A stretch of DNA of 64,000 bases from Sabellastarte sp. h YS-2021 (GCA_964017235.1 OZ024929.1:111957793-112021792); one strand, 5' to 3'. Positions 1 to 12,592 are shown, counted from the first letter of the stretch. Notes: a model not told the origin generated them from the sequence alone. Program-made: numbers and translations.

Positions 1-1805
1 TTGTTTACGTCCACCATTGTAAAGCGAGATATATTTCGTACACTAGCAAATCTACTCAAAACGTTACATATCGAAAGAAAGCCTGATCTCTGCAAGGAAA
101 CAGTCGAAACAACAAACCAGATCGGTGAATTTTGTGGGAGACAAACTATTTTACTAAATCTCGGAAACTCTTGATATTTAACCCCGGAAAGTTGCCCGGA
201 AAATAAAAGGTGCAACATTCGAAAATATTTACAGGGGATGTAAAAAAAAAACTATATCTCTGGAACTACCCAATGAATTTTTGTCAAACAAAAGCAAGAA
301 AAACTACAAATTTTTGTCTTTCAAACAGTATCAATGCCATATTTGTAGCTTAAATAAAATAATCATACAAAATAAATTTCAATCTAATTGCACTAAAATG
401 AAGTTTGTTGACTGGGGTTCAGCTTTTAGAAATATTTTTAAAATTTATTTATTGACAGATGCATATTATTTATCAGTATAAAGGAAATTGGATATATAGT
501 GCTTCTATATATTTAAATGTATCCGAATTACCGGAGAAAAATTATTACTTGCACCTTTTCATACAGTGGTACCTCTTTTTTGATGAGCCATGAGGTACAA
601 GGTACCTGATGTTTCATAACCCTAATGCAAACACTGGACTCAGAAAAAAATGATTGGGACTCCATTTTTCGGAGGACATGTAGTCCGTTGGACTCCATAT
701 TTTAGAGGTACTTCGCTAACCCTGGACCTTGATGAAAGATGAAAGGTCAAATTTAAGCATGTGGAAAATTTTCCCACGCCTAAGGTATATAACTGCCAAA
801 TATGGTTAAAAAGCTTGCAATAATAAGGGAGATATTCAAGGGAGACCATAATGCGGTGGCGGTAGCGGCGGCGGCGAGGAAACTGAGGTGAAACCAAATA
901 AGCGCCCTTTCAGGGACACTTAATTAGCATAGCATCTGTGTAGCATTCCAGAAAAGATGATAGATCCAGATGTTAGAAGGCATCCAAAATGAAACTCCTT
1001 ATCAGTGTGTAGTGAAGTTCTGCTCAGGCTTGTCCATAGCTATTATTAGAATTCCTTGTTTTGAAGATTAATCCCAAACTGAACACTGTGACAATAGAAC
1101 CACTATTATATAACACTTTCCACTGACTCTCTGTGTACCTTAGATCAGTCTCACTGGGAATGCCACCTGCTGATCAATTTTAAGAACAAAATCAAATACT
1201 TAACAGGAGCACTTGGAGAGCCCATACCTCTGCCAAGGCATGTATAGTTTTTAAAAATGGCCCAATAATGGGAAAGTAAATGGGAAAATCCTAAACTTGG
1301 ATATTTATTATACCCAGGGGGTGATCTAGATAATTTTCAAAATTTAATGGGATCTAAGTTGGACCAAGACCCATCTTCTCATTTTTTCATGAATATCTCC
1401 CATTACTTTTTGTGTATGTCCCATTAACAAACAATCAGACAAATAAACAGTCATGAATTTAATACCTCCTTGGTGGAGGTAAAAATCATCCCCCGATAAA
1501 ATCTGCATTGAAATTGATGGCAGATTCAAACCAAAAATAAGAGAATTTTTACTGCAAAGTTGGTTATTGCTTGTTGGTGTCTAGTGGTTTGTAGTGGAAT
1601 ATTTTCACTGCCTTGTAGTGACTAACATGATTGCTTTATTTCATCCTTCAACCACCTTTATCTAAACAATGCGTTAAAAACTACTTTATATAAAAACAAG
1701 CATTCTGACGCATGCATTTATCTCCCGCCGTATAAATTAGATGTCCTAAAGATAGTGGAATATAAATTTTCCTGCGAGATGGAGGCACATGTAGAAGTGA
1801 CAAGT
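1..1805. other. No recognisable gene
   Basis: I see no convincing coding region here. Open frames are short, lack recognisable motifs and are not bounded by matching splice sites. A short GGC-rich run lies near 852-878. The sequence passes into degenerate satellite units near 1.8 kb. Confidence 0.5.
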
Positions 1806-4800
1806 GTAATGTTTGATTGCAATACTTTTAAAGACAAAAGGCATTTACTCATTTTAGTAGCTATTACTTTGCCATCCAAAGAGCTACAGTTGTGCCACTT
1901 CATTATGCAGATCAACTCAAAGTAGGGAAGCACGTCTTTAGAAGAAATAGCCTATCTGTACTACTTTTAGAGATACAAGACATTTACTTATTTTAGTGGC
2001 TATTACTCTGCCATCTAAAGAGCTACAGTTCTGCAACTTCACTATGTGGTAGATCACCCAAAAGTAGGTGAATGATTTATTTAGAAGAAATTGTCCACCT
2101 GTAATACTTTTAGAGACTAGACCAAGGATGCATCTGTGGCCAGATGCAAAATGTATCCACCGGCAAAGGCAAAAGTAGCTATTACTCAGCTATGGCACGA
2201 GCTAGAGGTCTGAAATTTTAGTATGTTATAGCTGACCTAAAAGTAGGTGAATAACATATTTGCACAAAATTCTCTAAATGCAATAGTTTTCAAGTTACAA
2301 GTGATTTTACTCATGATGGAAGTTAGTGAAAAGCCCAAAAGTAGCTATTACTCAGCTATGGCACGAGCTAGAGGTCTGAAATTTTAGTATGTTATAGCTG
2401 ACCCCAAAGTAGGTGAATAACATATTTGCACAAAATTCTCTAAATGCAATAGTTTTCAAGTTACAAGTGATTTTACTCATGATGGAAGTTAGTGAAAAGC
2501 CCAAAAGTAGCTATTACTCACTTAGCTATTCAGATAGACACCCAAGTTACTCACCATGTTGTTGCTATGGAAAAAGTAGGTGAATGACATATTTTAACAA
2601 AATGCTCTAAATGTAATACTTTTCAAGTTATAAATGATTTAGTGTTGAGTAAGAACTTCAAAGTAGCTATTACTCCGCTATGCAATGAGCCACAGGTCTG
2701 GAATTTTACTATGTTATAGCTGCCTCAAAATAGGTGAATAACATACTGAAACTAAATAATGTAAATGCAAAAGTTTTCAAGTTATAAGTGATTTACCCAA
2801 CAGTGATAACCTAAAAGTAGTTATTATTCAGCTATACCATGAGCTACAGGTCTGAAATTTTACTATGTTATAGCTGACCCAAAAGTAGATGCATAACATA
2901 TTTGCACAAAGTGCTCTAAATGCAGTACTTTGCAAGTTATAATTGATTTAGTGCATGATTTAATTAATTTTAATGTATTAAAATTTATTTTAAAAATTCA
3001 TAAAAAAACTTAAGCATGTGAAACTTCTCCAAAATGTAGGTGAATGAGTTATTTGAGAAATACTGGCTATCTGCAATACTTTTAGTCATTTTAGGCATTT
3101 ACTTATTTTGAGTAGGTGAGTAATTAGCTACAGGTCTGAAACTTCACCAAGTGAAAGCTGTCCCAAAAGTAGGTGAATGACTTATTTGAGAAAAATTGGC
3201 TATCTGCAATACTTTTAGAGATAATTAGCATTTACTCATTTTGAGCAGGTGAGTAATTAGCTATGGGGCTGAAACTTCACCATGTGAAAGCTCTCCCAAA
3301 AGTAGGTGAATGAGTTATTTGAGAAAAATTGGCTATCTGCAATACTTTTAGAGATAATTAGCATTTACTAATTTTGAGCAGGTGAGTAATTAGCTATGGG
3401 TCTGGAACTTCACCATGTGAAGGCTATCAGCAATACTTCTAGGGATAATTAGCATTTACTCATTTTGAGTAGGTGAATAATTAGCTACGGGTCTGAAACT
3501 TCACCAAGTGATGGCTCTCCCAATAGTAGATGAATGAGTTATTTGAGAAAAATTGGCTATCTGCAATACTTTTAGAGATAATTAGCATTTACTCATTTTG
3601 AGCAGGTGAGTAATTAGCTATGGGGCTGAAACTTCACCATGTGAAAGCTCTCCCAAAAGTAGGTGAATGAGTTATTTGAGAAAAATTGGCTATCTGCAAT
3701 ACTTTTAGAGATAATTAGCATTTACTCATTTTGAGCAGGTGAGTAATTAGCTATGGGTCTGAAACTTCACCAAGTGAAAGCTCTCCTAAAAGTAGGTGAA
3801 TGAGTTATTTGACAAAAAATGGCTATCTGCAATCCTTTTAGAGATAATTAGCATTTACTCATTTTGAGTAGGTGAGTAATTAGCTACAGGTCTGAAACTT
3901 CACCAAGTGAAAGCTCTCCCAAAAGTAGGTGAATGAGTTATATGAGAAAAATTGGCTATCCGCAATACTTTTAGAGATAATTAGCATTTACTCATTTTGA
4001 GTAGGTGAACAATTAGCTACGGGTCTGAAACTTCACCAAGTGAAAGCTCTCCCAATAGTAGGTGAATGAGTTATTTGAGAAAAATTGGCTATCTGCAATA
4101 CTTTTAGAGATAATTAGCATTTACTCATTTTGAGTAGGTGAGTAATTAGCTATGGGTCTGAAATTTCACCATGTGAAAGCTCTCCCAAAAGTAGGTGAAT
4201 GAGTTATCTGAGAAAATTGGCTATCTGCAATACTTTTAGAGATAAATCGTATTTACTCATTTTGAGTAGGTGAGTAATTAGCTACTGATCTGAAACTTGA
4301 CCATGTGAAAGCTCTTCCAAAAGTATGTGAAGGAGTTATTTGAGAAAAATTGGCTACCTGCAATACTTTTAGAGATAATTAGCATTTACTCATTTTCAGC
4401 AGGTGAATAATTAGCTACAGGTCTGAAACTTTACCAAGTGAAAGCTCTCCCAAAAGTAGATGAACGAGTTATTTGAGAAAAATTGTCTATCTGCAATAAT
4501 TTTAGAGATAATTAGCATTTACTCATTTTGAGTAGGTGAGTAATTAGCTACGGATCTGAAACTTCACCATGTGAAAGCTCTTCCAAAAGTACCTGAAGGA
4601 GTTATTTGAGAAAAATTGGCTACCTGCAATACTTTTAGAGATAATTAGCATTTACTCATTTTCAGCAGGTGAATAATTAGCTACGGGTCTGAAACTTCAC
4701 GAAGTGAAAGCTCTTTCAAAAGTAGGTGAATGAGTTATTTGAGAAAAATTGGCTATCTGCAATACTTTTACAGATAATTTGCATTTACTCATTTTGAGTA

Positions 4801-5105
4801 GGTGAATAATTAGCTACAGGTCTGAAACTTCACCAAGTGAAAGCTCTCTCAAAAGTAGGTGAATGAGTTATTTGAGAAAAATTGGCTATCTGCAATACTT
4901 TTAGAGATAATTAGCATTTACTCATTTTGAGTAATTAGCTACGGGTCTGAAACTTGACCATGTGAAAGCTCTTCCAAAAGTAGGTGAATGAGTTGAGAAA
5001 AATTGGCTATCTGCAATACTTTTAGAGATAATTCGCATTTACTCATTTTGAGTAGGTGAGTAATTAGCTAAGGGTCTGAAACTTCACCAAGTGAAAGCTC
5101 TCAAT
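1806..5105. repeat. Satellite array, ~170-bp then ~132-bp units
   Basis: From about 1.8 kb, recurring phrases (gcatttactcattttgag, gtgagtaattagctac, aaagtaggtgaatga) form a tandem array. Units between 2.16 and 2.96 kb are ~170 bp long and diverged. From about 3.1 kb a more homogeneous ~132-bp unit takes over; one unit near 3.43 kb is shortened. The shared core (tagctattactcagctat, tctgaaactt, gcaatactttt) shows that all units descend from one ancestor. No coding function is apparent. Confidence 0.93.
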
Positions 5106-7230
5106 TAGCTACAAATGAGAAAATAGCTATTACTCACTTATGGCATGCAATAGAACCCCAAACTATGTACCATCTTATAGCTAAGGACAAAGTAGCTGAA
5201 CAACATATTTTAGGCAAACACTCTAACTGCAATAGTTTTGGAGTTACAATGGCTTTACTCAACAGTCAGAATTTCAAAGTAGCTATTACTCAGCTATCAA
5301 AGATTCAACAGGTCTGAAACTTTACTATGTGATAGCTTACCAAAAAGTAGATGGACAACATATTTGAAAAGATTTCCCTAACTTTAATACTTTTGAAGAT
5401 ATTTGACATTTACTTCTTTTGTTATTTAGCTACAAATGAGAAAATAGCTATTACTCACTTATGGCATGCAATAGAACCCCAAACTATGTACCATCTTATA
5501 GCTAAGGACAAAGTAGCTGAACAACATATTTTAGGAAAACACTCTAACTGCAATAGTTTTGGAGATACAATGGCTTTACTCAACAGTCGGAATTTGAAAG
5601 TAGCTATGACTCAGTTATCAAAGGTTCAACAGGTCTGAAACTTTACTATGTAATAGCTTACCAAAAAGTAGATGGACAACATATTTGAAAAGATTTCCCT
5701 AACTTTAATACTTTTGAAGATATTTGACATTTACTTCTTTTGTTATTTAGCTACAAATGAGAAAATAGCTATTACTCACTTATGGCATGCAATAGAACCC
5801 CAAACTATGTACCATCTTATAGCTAAGGACAAAGTAGCTGAACAACATATTTTAGGAAAACACTCTAACTGCAATAGTTTTGGAGTTACAATGGCTTTAC
5901 TCAACCGTCGGAATTTGAAAGTAGCTATTACTCAGCTATCAAAGGTTCAACAGGTCTGAAACTTTACTATGTGATAGCTTACGAAAAAGTAGATGGACAA
6001 CATATTTGAAAAGATTTCACTAACTTTAATACTTTTGAAGATATTTGACATTTACTTCTTTTGTTATTTAGCTACAAATGAGAAAATAGCTATTACTCAC
6101 TTATGGCATGCAATAGAACCCCAAACTATGTACCATCTTATAGCTAAGGACAAAGTAGCTGAACAACATATTTTAGGAAAACACTGTAACTGCAATAGTT
6201 TTGGAGATACAATGGCTTTACTCAACAGTCGGAATTTGAAAGTAGCTATTACTCAGCTATCCATGGTGCAACAGGTCTGAAACTTAACTATGTGATAGCT
6301 TACCCAAAAGTAGATGAATAACATATTTGAAAAGATTTCTGTAACTCTAATACTTTTGAAGATATTTGGCATTTACTTCGTTTGTTATTTAGCTACAAAT
6401 GAGAAAATAGCTATTACTCACTTATGGCATGCAACAGAACCCCAAACTATATACCATCTTATAGCTAAGGACAAAGTAGCTGAACAACATATTTTAGGAA
6501 AACACTCTAACTGCAATAGTTTTGGAGATACAATGGCTTTACTCAACAGTCGGAATTTGAAAGTAGCTATTACTCAGCTATCCACGGTGCAACAGGTCTG
6601 AAACTTTATTATGTGATAGCTTACCCAAAAGTAGATGAATAACATATTTGAAAAGATTTCTGTAACTGTAATACTTTTGAAGATACTTGGCATTTACTTC
6701 TTTTGTTATTTAGCTACAAATGAGAAAATAGCTATTACTCACTTATGGCATGCAATAGAACCCCAAACTATGTACCATCTTATAGCTAAGGACAAAGTAG
6801 CTGAACAACATATTTTAGGAAAACACTCTAACTGCAATAGTTTTGGAGTTACAATGGCTTTACTCAACAGTCAGAATTTCAAAGTAGCTATTACTCAGCT
6901 ATCCAAGGTGCAACAGGTCTGAAACTTTACTATGTGATAGCTTACCAAAAAGTAGATGAACAACATATTTGAAAAGATTTCTGTAACTCTAATACTTTTG
7001 AAGATATTTGACATTTACTCCTTTTGTTATTTAGCTACAAATGAGAAAATAGCTATTACTCACTTATGGCATGCAATGGGACCCCAAACTATGTACCATC
7101 TTATAGCTAAGGACAAAGTAGCTGAACAACATATTCGAAGAAAAAGTTGTAACTGCAATAGTTTTTGAGTTATCAGCCCTTTACTCCAAGTAGCTAAGAT
7201 AGCTATTACTCAGTTATCTTTAGGCCTAAG
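5106..7230. repeat. Higher-order satellite, 321-bp units
   Basis: Six to seven near-identical units with an exact 321-bp period, for example with equivalent positions at 5351, 5672, 5993, 6314, 6635 and 6956. Each unit contains sub-blocks recognisably related to the neighbouring 132/170-bp units, so this is a higher-order amplification of the same satellite. Because 321 is divisible by three, each unit carries the same 95-codon open frame; I treat that as a by-product of recent amplification. The last unit decays after about 7.17 kb. Confidence 0.93.
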
Positions 7231-7335
7231 TCCATAAAACCAAAAAAATTTTCGAGGGCGTGAAAATTCATTGGGACAATTAATTTACAAAAAATCTGTA
7301 GCTGTAGTAGTTTTGGAGGAATCTGCGTGACTAAC

Positions 7336-7384
7336 TAACGCACGCACACACGCACGCACGCACGCACGCACGCACACACACACA
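7336..7384. repeat. GCAC/CA microsatellite
   Basis: Simple repeat of cacg and ca dinucleotides just beyond the satellite and directly downstream of the LRR coding exon on the minus strand. Confidence 0.9.
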
Positions 7385-7393
7385 GGCATCATT

Positions 7394-8260
7394 TCATAAT
7401 CTCCCTCCCGGGCTAAAGCCCGGCGGGAGATAATAAACTAAATCGAATGAAACAGATTGTAAAAACATACTGTATTTGTCGAATTGACAGTTGGAAATCA
7501 CATGGTTATATCCCTTCATGAAGTCATCTGGTAAAGGCTGCAATAATGCAGACAACTGGTGAAAGGACAGGCCATTTCTGACACTCGCAAAGGCAGCTTC
7601 ACTTGGAAAGCTGTTCCCACCAAATGCCCGTATTGGGTTGTTTTCAAGAGAAATCTTACTGATATTTGGAGGCAAGGCATGAATATATTCTATTTGATTA
7701 TGGTTCAAATACACTTCTTCTGTACTCACTGGAAATACATCTTCTGGCACCTCTTTGATAAAATTCCAAGACAAATTTAGTGTCTTAAGGTTCTCACATG
7801 TAGTTAAGCAAGGAAAATTTTTGACTTTATTCGAAGATAACTTCAATACCTCTGTGCATGGTGGCAAGTCATGGCACGTAAACGTTGTGATGCTGTTACT
7901 AGACAGATTCAGTTCTTTCAGTGTTTCAACAGTTGTTAAGCATGGAAATTCTGTTATGTTATTATAACTCAAGTTCAAAACTTGTATGTGAGGAGGCAGA
8001 TCACTACCGTTCAATGTCTTAATTGCATTACATGAAAGATCAACATGTGTAAGGAATTCACAGCAGTGAAAGTCTGGAAACTTGTCAATGAAATTTTCTG
8101 AAAAGTGTGCCTCTTTTATTGTTGTTGGTAAAGTTATTGAGTCAAGTTCTGTGACATATTTGTTTGAAGCAGTTAATGATGTCTCACTGAGATAAGTACG
8201 TTTCAGTGTTATTGCCCCATCATTGTCAGGATCACTGATGAATTTAAATGACTTGATCAT
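7394..8260 (-). CDS. Leucine-rich repeat protein (single coding exon)
   Basis: A 288-codon frame from the ATG at 8260 to the TGA at 7394-7396. It encodes about seven leucine-rich repeats with the typical LxxLxLxxNxI spacing, for example HVDLSCNAIKTL, VLNLSYNNITEFP, ELNLSSNSITTF, VLKLSSNKVKNFP and TLNLSWNFIKEVP. Such repeats form curved protein-binding surfaces; the partner is unknown. I see no signal peptide or membrane segment. A good splice acceptor (tttttgtttcag) ends at 8318, and all frames between it and the ATG carry stops, so that stretch is probably 5'UTR. The C-terminus (LPPGFSPGG) is encoded by a GC hairpin, so the original stop may have lain elsewhere. It could be an intact gene or a retained gene fragment. 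Confidence 0.7.
   Translation of the reverse strand: MIKSFKFISDPDNDGAITLKRTYLSETSLTASNKYVTELDSITLPTTIKEAHFSENFIDKFPDFHCCEFLTHVDLSCNAIKTLNGSDLPPHIQVLNLSYNNITEFPCLTTVETLKELNLSSNSITTFTCHDLPPCTEVLKLSSNKVKNFPCLTTCENLKTLNLSWNFIKEVPEDVFPVSTEEVYLNHNQIEYIHALPPNISKISLENNPIRAFGGNSFPSEAAFASVRNGLSFHQLSALLQPLPDDFMKGYNHVISNCQFDKYSMFLQSVSFDLVYYLPPGFSPGGRL
7399..7431. repeat. GC-rich perfect-type hairpin
   Basis: An inverted repeat with arms atctccc/cccgggc and gcccgg/gggagat around a TAAA loop, with only one or two mismatched bases. It lies inside the 3' end of the LRR frame and supplies its last dozen codons (Leu-Pro-Pro-Gly type). It resembles the core of a small foldback element. Confidence 0.75.
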
Positions 8261-8318
8261 GTTTGCCAAATGACTGAGGATCTGTCACATTTAATCCAAT
8301 TACTGCTACATCCCCATC

Positions 8319-8639
8319 TGAAACAAAAAAAAATTAAATTTTAAGCCTTCTTAAAATGGATATTTCCTGTAAAAACTGGTTCAATATTCTCAACTGAATT
8401 AGGTTCAGAATTTACTTAAATATGTGGCTATGTGGCAGATAAAATGAGAAGGGACTGATCTCTGTACATATTTTTCATAACAGTTTGTATGTATTGAAAA
8501 ATGTTTAATGACCATATTTAAAACAGTGTAACTAAAGAATCCCCCTGACAGATATTGAAATATGGTAATCAGGAAGGTGAAATGAAATTATGTGAATGAG
8601 TATACTAATTTTTTTTATTAATGGGTAGACTACGTAGAT
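8319..8639. other. No recognisable gene
   Basis: AT-rich sequence upstream of the LRR exon acceptor; probably intron of that transcript. I see no coding signal. Confidence 0.4.
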
Positions 8640-8659
8640 ATGTCTATAAGTTACGCCAA

Positions 8660-8890
8660 AGCTAAAATCGACAGGTTGACAAGGTCAATGAGTTGACAAA
8701 GTTGACAAAAAATGTCGCAAGTTTGTATCAGCAACAGTAGACAGGTTGACAAGTCAACAAGGTAGACAAAAAGGTACAAACAATAAAAAACCTATGATCA
8801 ACAGGTAGACAGGTCAACAAAGTTGACAAAGTCGACAAAATAACATAAATAGTGAGGTATCTATGGTCAACAGGTCCACAAAAGCTTCAA
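8660..8890. repeat. Minisatellite of gttgacaaggtcaa type
   Basis: Irregular short tandem units built from acaggttgac, aaggtcaac and aaagttgac blocks. Confidence 0.75.
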
Positions 8891-8910
8891 AATAAAAACT
8901 TGTATTTCTA

Positions 8911-9224
8911 GTCATGTGATGGGATCCAAATATTAAGATGACTGTCCTTGACCTAATTTTATCAGGTAGTCACACAATAATCAAATCCTATGCCTATTTC
9001 AACAGAACAATTTTTGGCTAAAAAGGACTCAAGTGTTGATCAATCAAAAAATCAATAAATTAGATCAAGGACAGTCAACAAAATATTTGGATCCCATCAT
9101 AGATAATTTTTACTCAGCGATTGAAACCAACAAGCAATTTCTGGGAAAAAGAAGGATTAAGTGTCGACCAATCAACAAATTGAAAACTAGGTCAACATCT
9201 AATATTTGGATCCCATCACATGAC
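8911..9224. mobile_element. MITE-like element with perfect 24-bp TIRs
   Basis: The first 24 bases (8911-8934, beginning gtcatgtgatgggatcc) are the exact reverse complement of 9201-9224. The element is 314 bp long, has no coding capacity, and carries further internal inverted copies of the same motif (9058-9105). A diverged end of the same family lies at 9703-9780. I found no clear target duplication. Confidence 0.75.
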
Positions 9225-9784
9225 CAAAACTGCCATACTGACATTCTTTTTTAAATTATGGTTTTCAGATTAAGCTTTAAAATTGTAGAAAAAAGACATC
9301 AACATTTTTCTGATTCTAATTATATGACAATTATTTGAAATAGCCACTTTAGATATAAAATTTCCATTTAACAAGTATTGCATCCTTTTTTCTGTTGTCT
9401 ACACTAACTGGTTTGGTTCACTCATAAAACTAGAGTAACCCAATTACAACCAGGGCTCACCATTTTCAGTATTGCATCCTATTCAAACATACAGAGTGGG
9501 ATGTGCTTCCAAGAATATCTCTCATGATAATGACAACCCTCTTGCATGTTCCTGGTTTTTATATTCCAAATTCAGACTTCTTCGAAAGCCAACTGCAAAA
9601 TTTCGTCCCTCTGAGCAATTTCCTTACAGATTTAAAACAAATAAAGCCTAGCCTCTAGGAAAAACCCAATTCTGGATGTAAGGGTAAACCATGCTGTAGT
9701 TTTGGTCACACGACAAGATCCAAAATGTTATTTTGACTGTCTTTGACTTAATTTTCTCGATTTATTGATTGGCCAACACTTAAC
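9225..9784. other. No recognisable gene; partial MITE copy
   Basis: Non-coding sequence. At 9703-9780 a diverged copy of the 8911 MITE end (ggtcacacgacaagatccaaa, then gactgtctttgac) runs into the following satellite-bearing repeat. Confidence 0.5.
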
Positions 9785-11305
9785 CCCATTTTTCACCAAG
9801 GTCAAATCTGACCACATCGAAAGATTCCTAGCACATGACTTCCTATAGGTTGGTGTCACATTCCAAACCTCTAGGACCAAGAATATATGAGTTATAAGCA
9901 CTGTTCAGTTTGGTTATCCTCATTTGATCTTGAAGAAGGGGATCCAAGGTCAAATATGATCACATCAAAAGATTTCTAGCCCATGATTTCCTATAGGTTG
10001 GTTTCACATTGCAAACCTCTAGTACCAATAATAAGCGAGTTATAAGCACTTTTATATTTTGCTATCCTCGTTTGACCTTGTAGGAGGGGTCCAAGGTAAA
10101 ATCTGATCACATCAGAAGATTCCCAGCCCAAAATTTCCAGTAGGTTGGCTTCACATACCAAACCTCTAGGACCAAGAATAAGAGAGTTATAAGCACTTTC
10201 AATTTTGGCTATCCTTGTTTGAGCTTTAAGGAGGGGCCCAAGGTCAAATCTGACCACATCAGAAGATTCCCAGCCCATGATTTCCTATAGGTTGGCTTCA
10301 CATACCAAACCTCTAAGAATAAGAATAAGCGAGTTATAAGCACTCTTTGCTTTGGCTATCCTCGTTTGACCCTTAAAGGAGGGGCCCAAGGTCAAATCTG
10401 ACCACATCAGAAGATTCCCAGCCTATGATTTCCATTTGGTTGGTTTCACATTGCAAACCTCTAGGACCCATAATAATAAGCGAGTTATAAGCACTTTTAA
10501 GCTTGGCTATCCTCATTTGACCTTGAAGGAGGAGCCCAAGGTCAAATCTTATCACATTAAAAGATTCACAGCCAATGATTTCGTATAGGTTGGTATCACA
10601 TTGCAAACCTTTAGGACTAATAATAAGCAAGTTATTACCACTTTTAAGTTTGTCCTCATTTGGCCTCGAAGGAGGGGCCCAAGGTTAAATCTCACCACAT
10701 CAAAAGATTCCCAGCCCATGTTGTCCTACAAGATGGTTTGACATTACCAAGCTCCAGGACCAATAATAAGCGAGTTATAAGCACTTTTAAGTTTGGCTAT
10801 CCTTGTTTGACCTAAAAGGAGGGGTCCAAGGTCAAATTTGACCACATCAGACCTATAGGTTGGTTTCACATGGTAAGCCTCGTGGATCAGTAATAAGGGA
10901 AATATGTACACCTGTAAAGTCTGCTACATGGGGTTCCTTTGCACGTCGTGGATGACCTTGAATTAAGAGCTTCAAGGTCAAATATTTACAAGTGTGTAGA
11001 GGACATGTATATCTGTTATACATATCAGCTATGAAGGGATTCAACCTTCTACCTATGAGAACCAGCCAGAAGATAAATGTAGATAATTTTCAAGGAAATG
11101 CCCATGGCAGCCATCTTGTTTTTCAGAATCAGGCTAATTTCAGTCTCAGAGAAGCTTACCTCCCAATGAAGATATCCTGCAAATTTTGTGATTTTGCAAA
11201 TTTTGTGATGTGGTTTTCCTCTGAGAGAGTTAACACTGAAAATATCTCTATGCGTGGTGGTGGTTAATTGCATAGCGAACGCTAAACCAGATACCTCTGG
11301 TGGAT
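9785..11305. repeat. Dispersed repeat: ~155-bp array plus unique ~390-bp end
   Basis: About seven or eight tandem units of ~155 bp (gaccttgaaggaggggccc, ccacatcagaagattccc, ggttggtttcacattgc, ataataagcgagttataagc) run to about 10.91 kb. A single-copy tail follows (gtagaggacat, gattcaacc, gagaaccagcc, gaagatatcctgcaaatttt, cgctaaacca). The same arrangement, with fewer units, recurs at 35.9-36.6 kb. It is therefore a mobile or dispersed unit, not a local satellite. Short open frames on both strands are by-products of the repeats. Confidence 0.85.
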
Positions 11306-12545
11306 ACAATAAATACCCAGTTCCCAAGTTTAAAATTGGCTAGGTTCTGAAATAACTCGGTGACAATGGAACAATGGTATTGTTTGAAGTAAATGGATCT
11401 GCACAAGGTCTGCATGAACTTACACAAAGTGCAAGGTCCTTCCTGGGTGCACTATGATTCCTAAGACCACTCTCCTGCACAAAGAAAGTCAGAGTGTAAA
11501 ATCCAGACTGTTACAACCACATTGCACTCAGTAATTGTTCCCAAATAAATCCCACGAAGTAAAAGACTTGTAAGCAAGTTCAGAACTTTACATTGGAAAA
11601 ATCAATTCCACAAAATCCTGCATGGGCCTGTGGAACAAGAAACAAACCTGTCGGGCGGGTGGGGTTGGGAGTCAGTTTTCACCAAATTCTGTGTTTGTAG
11701 AACAAAACAATAAAACTAACCTGCTAGGAAAATCGGGGATCTGGAAATCACTCTGTTCAAATCCTGTGTCTATAGAACTTAACCAAATGTTACCAGTCAT
11801 GAAATTCAACTGATTTGAATCCTGTGTCTACAAGAAAACATATGCCTGTCGGTAAAATATATCTAACAAAATCCCGTTTGAGCAGGGTCAACAATTATTG
11901 TATACAATCCATCAGCATTAACTTTTATTATTAAATTTTATTGCTGTTGAATTATTCAAATAAAATTACTGAGTTTATTTGAGTGAAGATGGATATTTCA
12001 CTTCCTGTAAACTACCAAAAGTATATAACTTCAAGTACACGTATACATGGTATAGGGAGAAGGTACATAATTATGTGCCTTGAAAACCCAATCTTGCCGT
12101 AGTCTCCCAATTACTGAAGCCTTTAAAACTGTCTTAATCTTAGAATATATTAAATATTGAAAGACACTGCATCATAACAATTAACTTGTAACTATAAGAG
12201 AGGATTACCTTGTAATTCAACATAAAGGTATTTCTGGAAATCAGAATATATGTTGCACAAGTTACAGATTTCATAATTACAAGAAAAAATATTTTTAGCA
12301 CATTTACGTATATACATTAGCATTTATTATGCTATTGCAAGCTAATACTGTTTATAAAAGAACATGAAGACATAAAAATATTAAGTGCTTTATTATTTTC
12401 TAAACTAAAATATTTAATGTGAGAGTTGAACGAAAAGGCTAAATAGCAGTCAATCAGTATAAAATGTTTATGTATCTGCTTAAAGTAATGCATGAAGGAC
12501 TCTGAGACAGAACGCTCAGAATTTCCAAAAGTGAATTTATTTTAT
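11306..12545. other. No recognisable gene; weak ~95-bp repetition
   Basis: I find no exon-like frame. Between about 11.58 and 11.88 kb a phrase of the type aaatcctgtgtctacagaac recurs at roughly 95-bp spacing, suggesting a decayed tandem repeat. Confidence 0.5.
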
Positions 12546-12592
12546 ACCCCCCCCCCCTCCCCCCCCAGTTCCACACACACACACACACACAA
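12546..12592. repeat. Poly-C tract and CA microsatellite
   Basis: A broken run of about 20 C followed by a (CA)n stretch. Confidence 0.9.

Noticed and set aside
5351-7168. Six repeated 95-codon (last 70) open frames in tandem, as if a repeated peptide gene
   Set aside because: The satellite period is 321 bp, a multiple of three, and units are near-identical, so any one open frame is copied automatically. No signal peptide, motif or splice logic, and related 132/170-bp units do not keep the frame.
9991-10630. Two repetitive open frames (95 and 85 codons) in the ~155-bp array
   Set aside because: They follow the repeat and vanish in the homologous copy at 35.9 kb.
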